From positions 1-64,000 of the forward strand of contig CAWIKP010000040.1 of NCBI GenBank assembly GCA_963836735.1: a DNA stretch of 64,000 bases, in the 5' to 3' direction. Below, one piece after another: positions 40,427-51,907 of this stretch. The notes below the pieces were generated by a model. It did no database searches. It was not told where the DNA came from and saw only the letters and a list, made by a program, of their open reading frames with translations. A program made the translations under genes and the position numbers. How positions within the stretch are numbered: the stretch's first letter is position 1; each line of letters starts with the position of its first letter. Source of the DNA: JACCXG01 sp963836735 (lineage in GTDB: Bacteria > Acidobacteriota > Vicinamibacteria > Vicinamibacterales > 2-12-FULL-66-21).

Positions 40427-41791
40427 TCACAGCACACCGGCCTTCTCCGCGGCGGCGTCCGGCCCCGCCGCGCCCAGGCGGAACACGTGAGGGTGCGGTT
40501 GCTTGATGGCGTTGCGCGTGTCGACGATCAGGTCGGCGCCGGCCACCATCGCGTCGTAGTCGAACGTCTTGTGATCGGTGACGATGACCACGCAGTCGTA
40601 CTGTTCGTAGGTGCCCCGCTTGATTTCGACCGCCGCCAGATCGCGGCGGCCGGGCCACTCACGGGCGTGCACTTCCGGGACGTAGGGGTCGGCGTAATCC
40701 ACCTGCGCCCCCTTCGACTCCAGCAGGTGCATGACGTCGAGGGCCGGCGACTCGCGCATGTCGTCGATGTCGCGCTTGTAGGCCACGCCGGCCACGAGAA
40801 TCCGCGAGCCGTTGAGCGCCTTGCGGCGGGTGTTCAGCGCGTCGACCACCTTCTGCACCACGTAATGCGGCATGCCGGCGTTGATGTGGCCCGCGAGCTC
40901 GATGAAGCGAGGGTCGAACCCGCTCTGCTTGGCCTTCCAGGACAGATAAAAGGGATCGATCGGAATGCAGTGGCCGCCGAGGCCCGGACCCGGGTAGAAG
41001 GCCATGAAGCCGAACGGCTTGGTCTTCGCCGCGTCGACCACCTCCCACACGTCGATGTTCATCCGATCGCACATGAGCGCGAGCTCGTTCACCAGCCCGA
41101 TGTTGACCGCGCGGAACGTGTTCTCGAGCAGCTTCACCATCTCGGCGACCCGGGTCGAGCTGACCGGCACGATGGTCTCGATCGCGGTGCCGTAGAGCGC
41201 CGCCGCCAGCTTCGAACACTCCGGTGTCAGGCCGCCGACGACCTTCGGCACGTTGTGGGTCTGGAACATCGGGTTGCCCGGGTCGACCCGTTCCGGCGAG
41301 AACGCGATGAAGAAGTCGACGCCGGCCTTGAGCCCGGTCGCCTCGAGCAGCGGCTGCACGACTTCGTCGGTGGTCCCGGGATAGGTCGTGGACTCGAGGA
41401 CGATCAGCATGCCCGGATGGAGATGCTCGGCAATCGCCTCGACCGCCGAGACGATGTAGGACATGTCGGGGTCCTTGGTCTTGCGGAGCGGCGTCGGCAC
41501 GCAGATGTTGATCGTGTCGAGCTCTTTCACCACCGAGAAGTCGGTCGTCGCATCGAGCGTCCCGGACGTCCGCAGCGCCTGCACCTCGGCGGTCGGAACG
41601 TCCGGAATGTAGGAGCGGCCCGCCATGATGGCGTCGATCTTCCGTTGGTCCAGATCGATTCCGGTGGTGTGAAATCCAGCCTTGGCCAGCTCCACGGCCA
41701 GCGGCAGGCCGACATAGCCAAGGCCGACCACGCCGGTCCGGGCGTGGCGCGACTCGATTTTCTCCAGCAATGACGCACCGAGCACTGACAT
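40427..41791 (-). CDS. UDP-HexNAc 6-dehydrogenase (WbpA/WecC-like)
   Basis: Intact 454-residue nucleotide-sugar dehydrogenase. GVVGLGYVGLPLAVELAKAG is the NAD site; ICVPTPLRKTKDPDMSYI, YPGTTDEVV, SPERVDPGNP, the catalytic GGHCIPIDPFYLSWKA and VAYKRDIDDMRESPALDV match the UDP-N-acetylglucosamine/mannosamine dehydrogenase branch rather than the GDP-mannose branch. It would supply a HexNAc uronic acid for the polymer. It starts 6 bases after the ATPase stop. Confidence 0.88.
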   Translation of the reverse strand: MSVLGASLLEKIESRHARTGVVGLGYVGLPLAVELAKAGFHTTGIDLDQRKIDAIMAGRSYIPDVPTAEVQALRTSGTLDATTDFSVVKELDTINICVPTPLRKTKDPDMSYIVSAVEAIAEHLHPGMLIVLESTTYPGTTDEVVQPLLEATGLKAGVDFFIAFSPERVDPGNPMFQTHNVPKVVGGLTPECSKLAAALYGTAIETIVPVSSTRVAEMVKLLENTFRAVNIGLVNELALMCDRMNIDVWEVVDAAKTKPFGFMAFYPGPGLGGHCIPIDPFYLSWKAKQSGFDPRFIELAGHINAGMPHYVVQKVVDALNTRRKALNGSRILVAGVAYKRDIDDMRESPALDVMHLLESKGAQVDYADPYVPEVHAREWPGRRDLAAVEIKRGTYEQYDCVVIVTDHKTFDYDAMVAGADLIVDTRNAIKQPHPHVFRLGAAGPDAAAEKAGVL

Positions 41792-41796
41792 CTATC

Positions 41797-43057
41797 TCAC
41801 TCCTCAACGGTACCGTAACGTCCCTCGATCGCGCGGTCCCCGCCGTTGGCGACCCGTTTCAGCCACGACCAGAGGCCGGGGCGTGAGTCGGAGAACCGCT
41901 CCGGGGCCGGGCGCATCGGCCGTCCGAGTCCGGCCGGCACGGTCGCGGCCGGCGCGGTGGCGGTGCGGTGCACCCGCAGCAGCCGATATTCTTCCGCAAG
42001 AATGCGCCGCTGCTCCGCGAGCTCGCGCTCGCGGCTGCGCAGCGCCTGCTCGCGCTGATCGATCTCGGCGGCGCGCCGGGCGGCCTGTTCCATCGCGGCG
42101 CGAGTGGCGAGCTCGGCTCGCCGCAGATCCTCCTGGCGCGCCGAAGACGCTACCGCGGCCACCGGCGCTCCGGCAAATGCCGGCTCCGGCCGCCGTTCCG
42201 TCACGGCCGGCGGCGGCGCCTCGGCGGTCTCCCGCTCCGGCGGCAGCACGCCGGTCAGCTCGAGCTCGCGAGAGCACGTCGGCGATCAGCGTCGAATCGA
42301 TCTGGCGGCGTTCCTCGGCGTATCCGAAGACCAGCGCGGCGTCGCAGATGACGTTGATGATGCGCGGCACGCCGCGGCTGCGCGCGTGAATCACGTCGGT
42401 GACCTCGCGCGGAAACTCGAGCGGCGCGCCGAGCGCGGCGCGGCGAAGCCGGTGGTTGATGTAGTTGGCGGTCTCGCCGGCATCGAGCGGCAGCAGATGA
42501 TAGCTGACGGTGATCCGCTGGCGCAGCTGTTCGAGCTCGGGCGCGCCGAGCTTGTCGCGCAGGTTCGGCTGGCCGACGAGCACGATCTGCATCAGCTTCG
42601 ACTTCTCGGTTTCGAGATTCGAGAGCATCCGCAGCTCTTCGAGCGCGCCGAGGCTCAGGTTCTGCGCCTCGTCGATCACGAGCAGCACCATCCGGCCGGC
42701 CAGGCGCTGATCGACCAGGTACTGCGCCAGATCGCGCAGCATCAGCGGCTTGCTCCGGCCCTGCGCTTCGAGGCCGAAGTCGATCATGATCGTCTCGATC
42801 AGTTCGCGCGGTTCGAGCATCGTGTTGACGATCCGCCCGACTGTCGTCTGGCTGTCCAGGCCGCGCAGCAGCGTCTGGAGCAGGGTGGTCTTGCCCGACC
42901 CGATCTCACCGGTGATCACGACGAACCCGGCGTGGCTCTCGAGGCCGTAGCGCAGGTAGTCGAGCGCTTCGCGGTGAACGCGGCTCGGGTAGAGGTATTC
43001 CGGATCGGGGCTGAGCGCGAACGGGCGCTCGCGCAGCTGATAGAAGCGTTCGTACAT
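41797..43057 (-). CDS. XrtA-associated ATPase (ExeA-like AAA protein)
   Basis: AAA ATPase of the ExeA/GspA-like type found in PEP-CTERM/exosortase exopolysaccharide loci. Start MYERFYQLRERPFALSPDPE; Walker A GEIGSGKTTLL; Walker B MVLLVIDEAQNL; sensor VLVGQPNLRDKL. A C-terminal 130-residue tail is Ala/Glu/Arg-rich and predicted coiled coil (REQALRSRERELAEQRRIL). One slip near 42270 separates the two parts; the stop after correction is at 41797. The ATG follows directly on the TAA of the CofD-like gene (TAAATG). Confidence 0.87.
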
Positions 43058-44165
43058 TTAGTGACTCCCCGTCTCCACCCGGCCGCGCCACGCCCCCAGC
43101 TTGCCCTGGGCGAGCGCGGTAATCGCGGCCGCCAGCCGCTCCGGATGGTGGCGGATTTTGCCTTCAGGATGCTCGGACACGAGCGGCACGCCGATCGGCT
43201 GGATGCCCAGCTTGTCGAGCGCGCCCAGCTCGAAGTTGCCGGTGACGAATCGGCACGCGCGCCGCCCGCGGCGTAGGACGCGGCGAGGGGTTCGGGTACC
43301 GGACTGGTGTTGTAGATCACGTAGTCGAACAGCTGCGCGCCGAGATGGCGCTCGATCGTCAGCACGTGCTCGAGCACACTGTAGTCATCGGTCTCGCCTG
43401 GCTCGGTCATCAGGTTGGCGACGAGGATGCGGGTCGCGCGCGACGCGCGAATCGCCGTGTGCACGTCCGGCACGAGCAGCGGCGGCAGCACGCTGGTGAA
43501 CAGGCTGCCCGGTCCGGCCACGATGACGTCGGCGCGGCTCAGCGCCTCGCAGACCTGCGGCAGGCATCGCGGCCGATCCGGCAGCAGCCCGACGCGGCAG
43601 GATCCGTCCGCCGGCCCGCGGCGATCGCCGTCTCGCCGCTCAGCATCCGGCCGTCCTCGAACTCCGCGACGAGCGTCACCAGCTCGCTGGTGGCGGGCAG
43701 CACCGTGCCGCGCGCGCCAACCACCCGCGCCGCGATCTCCACGGCGCGCGGAAAATCGTTGGTGACGTCGGCGAGCGCGGTCAGCACCAGGTTGCCGATC
43801 GCGTGGCCGTTCAGGCCCTCGCCGGAGCCGAAGCGATACTGGAAGATGTCGGCGATCCGCGAGTGGTTGTCGGAGAGCGCGGCCAGGCAGTTCCGGATGT
43901 CGCCCGGGGGAATGACGTTGAATTCCGCGCGCAGCTTCCCCGAGCTGCCGCCATCATCCGAGGTGGCGACGATGGCGATGAGCCGATCGCGGGCGCAGGT
44001 CCGGCGCATACATCAGCCGAGCCGCAGAGCAGCGGGCGCAGATCCGCGCAGCACGTTGGGCAGGCCGGTGCCGCCGCCGATCGCGACCACACGCGGCAGC
44101 TGATCGTGGCTGCTCGCCACGTTCTGCGGGGCATCGGTGCCGGCGCGTGCGGAGTGAGACACCAT
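43058..44165 (-). CDS. CofD/YvcK-like protein, frame broken
   Basis: Protein of the CofD/YvcK superfamily. RVVAIGGGTGLPNVLRG is the nucleotide-binding start; IVATSDDGGSSGKLRAEF, PPGDIRNCLAAL, GHAIGNLVLTALAD and LVANLMTEPGETDDYS are family signatures. YvcK proteins bind UDP-sugars and affect cell-envelope metabolism; CofD is a transferase in F420 synthesis. In this locus, a role tied to nucleotide sugars seems more likely (inference). Slips near 43265, 43570 and 44030. Starts 7 bases after the nucleotidyltransferase stop. Confidence 0.78.
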
Positions 44166-44172
44166 CCGGACC

Positions 44173-44983
44173 TCAGCGCAGCCCCGCCGCCACGCTGCCG
44201 GCCGGGCGGGACGACGAGCGGAGGACCGGGAGCAGCGGCATATCCACGTCGGCGTCGTCTCCGCGTCGATCTGTGGCAACACCTCGCGCACCGCGCGCTG
44301 GTAGTCCTCGGGGAAGTCGATTTCGATCCAGGGGAACCCGCGAGTGCCGATCGCGTGCAGCGGCCGCACCTGCGCGAACTCGCGGAACGCGCGGGGCGCC
44401 CAGTCGCGCAGGCCGCCCGCCGCGACGAGGCGGTCCATGATCGTCACCAGCTCGGCGGCCCCCTCGGGACCGAACTTCACGATCCCCAGGTTCTCGCCGT
44501 CCGCGTCGTCCGGGTCCATCTGCTTCGACATCTCCCGCACCCGGCCGCATCGCACCTGCACCTTCATCTCTTCGTCGCCGAACGGCGGCTGGTCGGCCTC
44601 GCGGTAGGCGAGGAGCAGCGCATTCTCGTGACGCGAGGTGAGAAGGTCGTTCAGCAGGACGGGGTGGAAGAGAACGTCACAATTTAGGACCACGAACCCC
44701 TCATATAGCAGAGGTCGTGCCATCCACAGCGAATACATGCTGTTGGTCTGGGCGTACCTGCGAATTCTCAACGTAGGTAATTCCGTGCCCACACGCCCGG
44801 CGCACCTGGTCGGCCTGGCACCCCACGACCACAGCGATATCGTCGATCCCGCGCGTCGCGCAGGGCGCGGATCTGGCGCTCGATGAGCGTCAGGCCGCCG
44901 GCCTTGACGAGGCACTTCGGCGATTCGCCGGCTGTGCCGTTGAGCCGCGAGCCCTTGCCCGCGGCGAGGATGATCCCACGCAT
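44173..44983 (-). CDS. Sugar-1-phosphate nucleotidyltransferase-like protein, frame broken
   Basis: NTP-transferase family protein. MRGIILAAGKGSRLNGTAGE is the nucleotide-binding motif, with SPKCLVKAGG next; GFVVLNCDVLFHPVLLNDLL carries the metal-binding acid, and GFPWIEIDFPEDYQRAVREV is the typical end. Slips near 44850, 44755 and 44255; the restored C-terminus (RPAGSVAAGLR) stops at 44173. It probably makes the activated form of a sugar, alcohol or phosphonate headgroup (for example a CDP- or UDP-linked group) for the neighbouring transferases. Confidence 0.75.
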
Positions 44984-45037
44984 GCATTCACTCCGTGTTG
45001 GCGCGAGCCGATTTCGCGCGGTCCGACTGCCGTTCGG

Positions 45038-46640
45038 CTAGACGCCTTCCGCCGGTTGAAGACGGCGGCGGCGCGTCACCTGAGTCACCTTGGCGAGGTA
45101 GTCGGCGCGGTCGCGCTTGCCGATCGCCACGGTGAAGAACAGCGCCAGGTAGACCATGCCCCCCAGCACTGCCTGTAGTGCAACAGCCAGAAGCGTGCCG
45201 GATGAGATGTGGCGGGTGAAGGCGAGCAGCCCGGCCACGGCCAGGGCCGGCCAGACCGCCGGGAGAATCGACTGAGCCACGGCCCGGCTGAGCGGAAGAC
45301 CGCACACGGCGGCACGCGGCGGGGTAGAGGATGAAGAACGCCGCGCGCGGCAATCGGGATCAGCGTGCCCCACGCGACGCCGGTGAGGCCGAAGGGGTGG
45401 ATCAGCAGCACGCTGAGAATCGCATTGACCACACCGGTGCCGAGGTTCACCCACGCGACGAAGCGATGTTCACCGGCGCCTTTCAGCAGCGTGGTGCCGG
45501 TCGCGTTCCCGACGCGGATGGTCACCGCGACCGCAAGGATCTGGATGACCGGGATGCATCCGGCCACCTTGTCGGCATTGCGTCCGAGCCAGGCATGCAC
45601 CAGCGGATCGGCGAGCATGATCAGGCGTCACCGCGACCGGGACGACCATCGCGAGCGACAGCCGCGTGCCCTGCAGCAGGATCTGCTGCAGCCGCTCATT
45701 GCGCTGCGACGCATCGCTGTCGACGATGGTGGGGAACAGGACGCCGTTCAACTGGTTCGTGAGCCGCTGGACGCCCGAGATGATCCGTTCGGCGGGCGCC
45801 CACACTGCGACGTAGGTGCTGCCGAGGAAAATGCCGATGACCACCTGGTCCATCTGGTAATTGAGCTTGTTCGCCCAGTCGATGATCGACGCGTAGACGC
45901 TGAAGCCGGTCACCTCGCGCAGGCGGCTGCGCCGGAACAGCGACGGCCGGATCTGCAGCGGCGGGAACACACGGAACGCGTTGCGGCGGTAGATGAAGTA
46001 CGCCGCCACCCGGACCGTCGTCGTCGCCGCCACCAGCGCGACGAGGCCGTAGCCGGCTGTCAGGACACCGCGACGTTGACCAGCGCGACGACGACGCTGG
46101 TGATCACCGCCTGCACGTTGTTGACGTCGTAGCGCTGGAAGCCGCTGATGATCCCGCCATAGACGCTGAACGGGAAGTTGAGCGCGACGTAGATGCCGAT
46201 GATCAGCAGCACCCACTGGCCGGTCTGCGGCCTGCGCCGGCGTGATGTTGAACAGGTGATCGAGGTTGAAGGCGACGCCGACCACGACCGCGTAGGCGAG
46301 CAGCCCCAGCGCCGCTGAACACGAAGAACAGGGTGCTGGCGATCTCGTTGAGCGCTCGCGGATCGCGCTGGGCGCGGTACTGCGCGACGAACTTGACGAG
46401 GCCGCTGCCGTAACCGAGCTCGAGGGTCGAGAAGTGCACCGTGAGCGAGCCGAGCAGCACCCACAGGCCGTACTCCGCGGCGCCGAGATGCGACAGGTTG
46501 AACGGCAGCATGACCAGACCGAGCGCCGTCTCGGCGACGATCGCCAGATAGCGGGTGCCGACGTTGCGCGCGACGGTGGCCAGCTGGCCGCTCGCGGAAC
46601 GTGTGCCCAGGACGGGTCCTGGTCGATCCGGGGCGCTCAC
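45038..46640 (-). CDS. Wzx-type flippase, frame broken
   Basis: Polytopic membrane protein of the MOP/Wzx (polysaccharide biosynthesis) family, with about 12-14 helices. NVGTRYLAIVAETALGLVML, then FNLSHLGAAEYGLWVLLGSL is the conserved first helix pair, and SVYASIIDWANKLNYQMDQV is the second half start. It likely flips the lipid-linked repeat unit to the periplasm. GTG start 46640 overlaps the sugar-transferase stop as GTGA. Slips near 45330, 45625, 46060, 46230 and 46310. Confidence 0.82.
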
Positions 46641-48018
46641 GCCGCCCCCTTGCGGAACAGGACGACCTTGACCGTGTCGAACACGATCGTCAGGTCGAAG
46701 AAGACCGAGAGGTGCTTGATGTAGTAGAGGTCGTAGCGCAGCTTTTCCATCGCGTCTTCGACGCGACGCGCCGTAGCGGTACTTGACCTGCGCCCAGCCG
46801 GTCAGCCCGGGCTTCACCGCGTGCCGCTGCTGGTAGAAGGGGATGTCGCTTGCGCGAGCTCGGCGACGAAGAACGGCCGCTCGGGCCGCGGGCCCGACGA
46901 AGCTCATGTCGCCGCGGATCACGTTCCAGAGCTGCGGCAGCTCGTCGAGCCGCGTCTTGCGGATGAAGCGGCCGACGCGCGTGACGCGGTCGTCGCCGTC
47001 CTTCGCCCAGATCGGGGTGCCGCCTTTCTCGGCGTCGGTCCGCATCGAGCGGAACTTGCAGAGCGTGAAGGTGCGGCCGTTCTCGCCGACCCGTTCCTGG
47101 CAATAGAGGACCGGGCCGCCCGATTCGAGCCAGATCGCGATCGCGGTGAGCACCATCAGCGGGGCACGAGATCACCGCCATCGTGAACGCCAGGACCAGG
47201 TCGATGGCCGCGCTTGGTCCAGCGCGTCGGCTCGCGAGACCCGGAAGCCGTCGGAGAAGATCAGCCAGCTCGGGCGCAGGTCGTCGATCAGGATTTTGCC
47301 GGTGACCCGCTCGTAGGTGGTCGTCGCATCCTCGACGCGGACGCCGGCCATCTTGGCGTGCAGCAGCTCCTCGACCGGCAGCTTGCCGCGCCGATCGGAC
47401 AGGCCGACGATGATGCGGTCGATCTGGTGGCGCGCGATCATGCCGGGGATGTCGGCCGGCGTGCCGATGATCGCCGGGGTTCACGATCCGCTCGCCGATC
47501 CGCGCGGGCGTCGTCGTCGATGAAGCCGATGACGCGGTAGGCGAAGTCGCGCTGGTCGAGGATCTGCCGCGCCACCTTGCGCGCGGTCTCGCCGGTGCCG
47601 ACGACGAGGATGCGCTCCTGCATGTGCAGCGAGCCGGTCAGGTGGTTGAACAGCAGGCGCCAGCCGAGGATGCCGACCAGGAACACGAACAGCGCGGAGA
47701 CGAAGATGCCGTCGCCGATCATCAGCGCCGGGATCGTGAAGTAGAGCGCCGCCAGGACGATCGAGGCGGCGCCGACCGCCTGCAGCAGCCGGACGATCAG
47801 CTCGCGGTTCGAGTGCACGAGGGTGAGGTCGTAGAAGTCGTTGTAGTACAGGCAGAGCTGGCAGACGACCGTGACCAGCACGATCTTCCAGAGGTTGCCG
47901 GCCAGATCTGGCGTGTCCTGGAGGCCGCCGCCAGCGCCACCGATCCGAAGATCAGCAGCAGCTCGCCGGCGAAGACGGTGAGGCTGCGGGTCGAGACGTA
48001 CCGGTTGAACAGCTGCAT
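46637..48018 (-). CDS. Initiating polyprenyl-phosphate sugar transferase (PEP-CTERM/EpsH1-system type), frame broken
   Basis: Membrane phosphoglycosyltransferase that loads the first sugar phosphate onto undecaprenyl phosphate. The N-terminal half has four to five helices and a CoA-binding-like domain (ILVVGTGETARKVARQIL). The C-terminal bacterial sugar transferase domain has KRAIDLVLAFTMAVIS, GENGRTFTLCKFRSMRTDAE, FIRKTRLDELPQLWNVIRGD and KPGLTGWAQVKYRYG. ATG at 48018. Slips near 46775, 46850, 47165, 47215, 47480, 47510 and 47910. Confidence 0.85.
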
Positions 48019-48065
48019 GACGGTGGACCGTGGCGCCGGCGAAGACCGGCGCCAGGATTGATCCG

Positions 48066-49092
48066 TCACCCCGCGATATATCCGTAGCCTTCGTAGTCCG
48101 TGTAGAGGTCGCTCTGGCCGGCGATTCGTTCAGGACCAGGCCGAGGACCTTGGTCATGTCGAGTCCGGCCAGCGCGCGCTCGATCGCGGGCTTCGGCGTG
48201 ACGCCGGCGCGGACGATCATCAGCAGCGCCGTCGGCCATCGGCGCCAGGATGTGCAGGTCGGCCAGCGGCGCGACCGGCGGCATGTCGATGAGGATGCGA
48301 TCGAAGCGCGTGCGCAGCGTGTCGAGCACGCGGCGCATCGCGGCCGACCCGAGGAGCTCCGCGGGATTGCTCGGGGGCAGACCGGCCGGCAGCACCGTGA
48401 GGTGATGCTCGGGCAGCAGCACCAGCGCGTGGTCGAGCTCCGCGGCGTTCATCAGCACGTCGCCGAGGCCGGGCGCTTCGGACAGCCCGAACAGCTGGTG
48501 CACCGACGGACGCCGCAGGTCGCCGTCGAGGAGCAGCACCCGCTGCTGGAACTCCTGCGCCATGGTCAGCGCCAGGTTCGCGGCGGTGAGGCTCTTGCCA
48601 TCGCCCTTGTTCGGGCTGGTGATGGCGATCGTGCGGAGCGCGCGGCCGCTCTCCGCGCGCTTGATCCGGGTGCGCAGCGAGCGGTACTGCTCGGCGGCGA
48701 GCGACGTCGGCGCGAGCGCGGCCACCAGGTGCGGATCGAGCTGCGCCATCAGACGCGGGGTCGCTTCGTGGGCCGGGCGACCATCCGGCCGTCGACGCGT
48801 GCGGATCCTCGCCTGCCGGGGAATCCTGGCGCCGGGCCGCGGCCGCGGACGGATCCGCAGGCGGCAGGGCCGGAGCATCGGCGCGTCGCGGACGAGCCAC
48901 GCGCGCCGCTTCAGGCGCGATGCGGGCCCGGCCATCGTCCAGGCCGCGCGGCGCGGGCCCGGATTCGACGTAGCCGCGCGTGGATACCCCTTCGTCGCCA
49001 GGGCGTGTGGCGTATTCGTCGCCGAGCGCCCGCGTGCGACGCGCGGTGCCGTCCCGCTCGGCCTTGCTCAAGATGTCTTGTATGCGGCTCAT
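48066..49092 (-). CDS. Tyrosine autokinase (BY-kinase), PEP-CTERM-locus type, frame broken
   Basis: Cytoplasmic BY-kinase that controls chain length together with the neighbouring membrane determinant. Start MSRIQDILSKAERDGTARRT is typical of this group. Walker A is TSPNKGDGKSLTAAN, Walker A' VLLLDGDLRRP and Walker B RILIDMPP. The C-terminus is a tyrosine cluster, LYTDYEGYGYIAG, the expected autophosphorylation site. Slips near 48140, 48235 and 48770. The Pro/Ala/Arg-rich linker after residue 40 is poorly conserved. Confidence 0.86.
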
Positions 49093-49095
49093 ACT

Positions 49096-49176
49096 CAGTC
49101 CCTTATCTCTAATCCCTTGTCCTGAATCCCTTGTCCTTGGTCCCTGGCGAACCCGCGACCCCGCGAGCCCGCGACT
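49096..49176. repeat. Mixed word repeats (AATCCCTTGTCC and CGAACCCGCGACC)
   Basis: Words of the type AATCCCTTGTCCTGAATCCC run to about 49145, followed by AACCCGCGACCCCGCGAGCC up to the stop of the chain-length gene. Fills the gap between the chain-length and kinase genes. Confidence 0.55.
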
Positions 49177-50628
49177 AGACCGCGTGAATCCTCGGGATCT
49201 CTCCGAGGACCGGAACTTCGAACTCGCTCTGCAGCACGCGCGCGTCGTGCACCGAGCGGTCCAGGAATTCGCGGCCGACGACAGCGGCAGCGCCGAGCAC
49301 GAAGCCGAGGCCGAGCGACATCAGCATCAACTTGAGCGAGGTCGGGCTGTCGGGCCTCGTCGGCAGCGGTGCCGGGTTGAGCACGACGAAGCGCTCGCCA
49401 CCCTGCTTGCGGGCGATGTCTTCGTTCACCAGCGCGTTCTGGTGCTTCGCCGTGAGATCCTTGTAGCGCCGCCGCTCGAGCTCGTAGTCCTGCACGACCG
49501 TGGAGAGCTCCTGCTCGACCATCGGCGCGGCCTCCACGCGTGCCTGATAGCTGCCGATCTGAGAGAGGGCCTGCGCGACCTGCCGTTGCAGGGTGGCGAT
49601 GTGGAGCTTTGTCGCGTCGCGCTCCTGCACCTTCTGGCGGTAGATCGGGTCGGCCGCAAGCAGATCGTTGCTGCCGGCCGGCGTCTGCTGACGGGCGCTG
49701 GTCAGCTCGCGCTTGCGCCACGCGCCAGCTCCTCCTTGGTCTGGATGATCTCCGGGTGCTGGTCGGTGTAGCCGGCGGCGCGGTCCTGCGTGAGCTGCTG
49801 CTGGAGCTCGTTGATGCGTGACTGCGCCGCCTGAATCGCTGCCGCGCCGCTCGACGTCATCCGGCGCCGCCCGCCGCCCTGCTTCATCTGCTCGAGCTGC
49901 CCCTCGAGCATCGACAGCCGGTCCTGTTCGGTGCGCAGCTGCGAGCGACAGCGAGTCGAGCTGCTGGCGCAGGCCGTTGACCATCTGGATGTTGGCGTTG
50001 ATCTGGTCGGGCAGCCGGCCCATGTTGGCCTGCTTCGCACGCGCAGCTGCTCCTGGAGCCGCGCAGGTTCTCCTGGCTGCTGCGCAGCTGCTGCGCGAGC
50101 ACCTCCGAGGTGTTCTCCGCGCGCTGCGTCTTCGTCTTCGAGTTCTCCTCGACGAAGACCGTGGCCAGCCGGTTGGCGATCCGCTGCGCGCGCTCGGGTC
50201 GAGTCGACGTAGCCGAGCCGGAAGCTCTCGATGCCCTCTCGCTGTCTCCGGTCCGGCCGATCGGCTTCGGCACCACGATGTTGTCTTCGACGCGCGCGCG
50301 CAGCGCCGGCGGCGGTTTCCTCGACCGGCCGGTCGGGACGATCTGCTCCTCGCGAACGACGCGCTCGAGCACGGTGCGGCTCAGCAGCTGCTGCGAGACG
50401 GCGCGCTGCCGTTCCTGCGCGTCGAGCGACTGCACGCCCTGCAGGAGCTCGGGCGACAGCGTCGGGGCGGCGACGCCGATCTCGGCCTGCGACTTGTACT
50501 GCGCGCGGCAGGAACAGGACGAGCGCCACGCCGACGAGCACCGACAGCGCCAGCGGGACGATGAACCACCACTTCCGGCGCTGCAGCACCGACAGGTAGT
50601 CGAGCGGGTGAAAACGACGTTCTTCCAT
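49175..50628 (-). CDS. Polysaccharide chain-length determinant (Wzz-like), frame broken
   Basis: Inner-membrane chain-length protein of the XrtA-associated type. N-terminal FHPLDYLSVLQRRKWWFIVP and the first helix; a long periplasmic coiled-coil region (ENTSEVLAQQLRSSQENLR; KQANMGRLPDQINANIQMVN); a C-terminal Pro-rich segment (LNPAPLPTRPDSPTSLKLML) before the second helix. It starts with ATG at 50628, overlapping the stop of the barrel gene (TGATG). Slips near 49715, 49945, 50050, 50200, 50250 and 50515. Confidence 0.83.
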
Positions 50629-51869
50629 CACTGGATCCTCATGGGTTGAGAGACGACGAACTGCACGCCGACCCGGTGGCGGTTGATTTCACCGCCGGTG
50701 ACGATCGAGTCCTGCGGGTGAACGTGTGGAGCAGTTCGACCCGGGCCCAGCGCGCGACGGCGTAGCCGAGCGTGGAGCGGATCCAGATCGTGTCGAGCTG
50801 CAGGGCGTTGGTTTCGAACGGCGTCATGCGGCGCCAGGCGGCCGAGCCCTGCGTGTAGAGTCCCGGCCGCAGCGGCATCTGCACGTAGCCGCGGAGCTCC
50901 TGGCTGTTGTTGCTGCCGCCGAAGCCGAAGGACGGCACGTACTGGCGCTCGAAGGTGGCGCCGAGCGTGGCCCGCTCGAGCGTCGTGGGTGAGGCTGAGC
51001 CGCGACATACGGACCGGTCCTGGTGATGTCGAGGTTGCGGTCGTGCAGCAGCGCGAACCCGCCCGCGACGGTCGCCGACGTGTGCGGGCCGAGCGACAGG
51101 TGCACCACGCCGCCGGCGTCCTGGAACGTGAAGTTGCGGTTGCCCCGATCGAGCGTCGCGTACGCGGAAGGCGTACTCGCCGCCGAGCGCCACGCGCTCC
51201 GACAGCCGGTGCGACAGCTCGTTGCGCACGCCGTGGATCCAGCCGCCCGTGAGGAAGAGGTCGGGACGATCGAATTCGACCCAGGTCTGGTCGTAGCGGC
51301 GTCGACAGCGTCGTGTATTTCGTGAACCGGTAGTCGGAGGCGACGGCCGAGCGTGTTGGTGCGCGAGCCGGCGCGCCGGAACGGCACGCCGTTCACTTCC
51401 GTGTCGTCGGTCGTCGGCACGTCGGCGAAGGTGTCGCGCGCGGAAAGGGTCAGCCGCCGTGAGACCAGCCGCTTCACGCTCAGCGAGGCGCGCTGGTCGT
51501 AGCTGTTCAGCGCGTCGAACTCGAGATACCGGCGGACGAAGCCCCGATAGCTGGCGGAGAAGTCCGGTGTACTTCCCGATGAACTCGAGCTGACCGCCCG
51601 GGACGATGTTGAAGAACGTGTCGCCCTCGGTGACTCCGAGGTCCGCGCGCGGGCGTCGATCAGCGCGACGTTGGTGTCGTAGGTGGCGCCGAGCGCCAGC
51701 GACGGCGTGAAGCTCCAGCCCGGGATCCGGTACGACTGGGTCTCGCCGGCGCTGGATCGGACTGCTGGGCCGCTGCCGGCGCCACCGCGAGCAGCAGGGC
51801 GAGGGCTCCGAAAGCGAGCGCACGGACACCGCCTGCCCGGGGCCGTTCTGTCCGGAGGGTGTCGATCAT
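50628..51869 (-). CDS. Outer-membrane beta-barrel protein of the exopolysaccharide locus, frame broken
   Basis: Probable outer-membrane barrel corresponding to the PEP-CTERM-locus-associated beta-barrel protein. A signal peptide (GVRALAFGALALLLAVAPAA) is followed by alternating amphipathic strands such as GGEYAFRVRDA and ATLGATFERQYVPSFGFGG, and a short ending VVSQPMRIQ. Slips near 51000, 51165, 51305, 51345, 51565, 51650 and 51750. It lies between the export protein and chain-length genes, so it could form the exit channel or a cell-surface anchor. Confidence 0.72.
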
Positions 51870-51907
51870 CGTTGTCTCCTCACACACTACCTGACCGCTG
51901 ACGTCGT

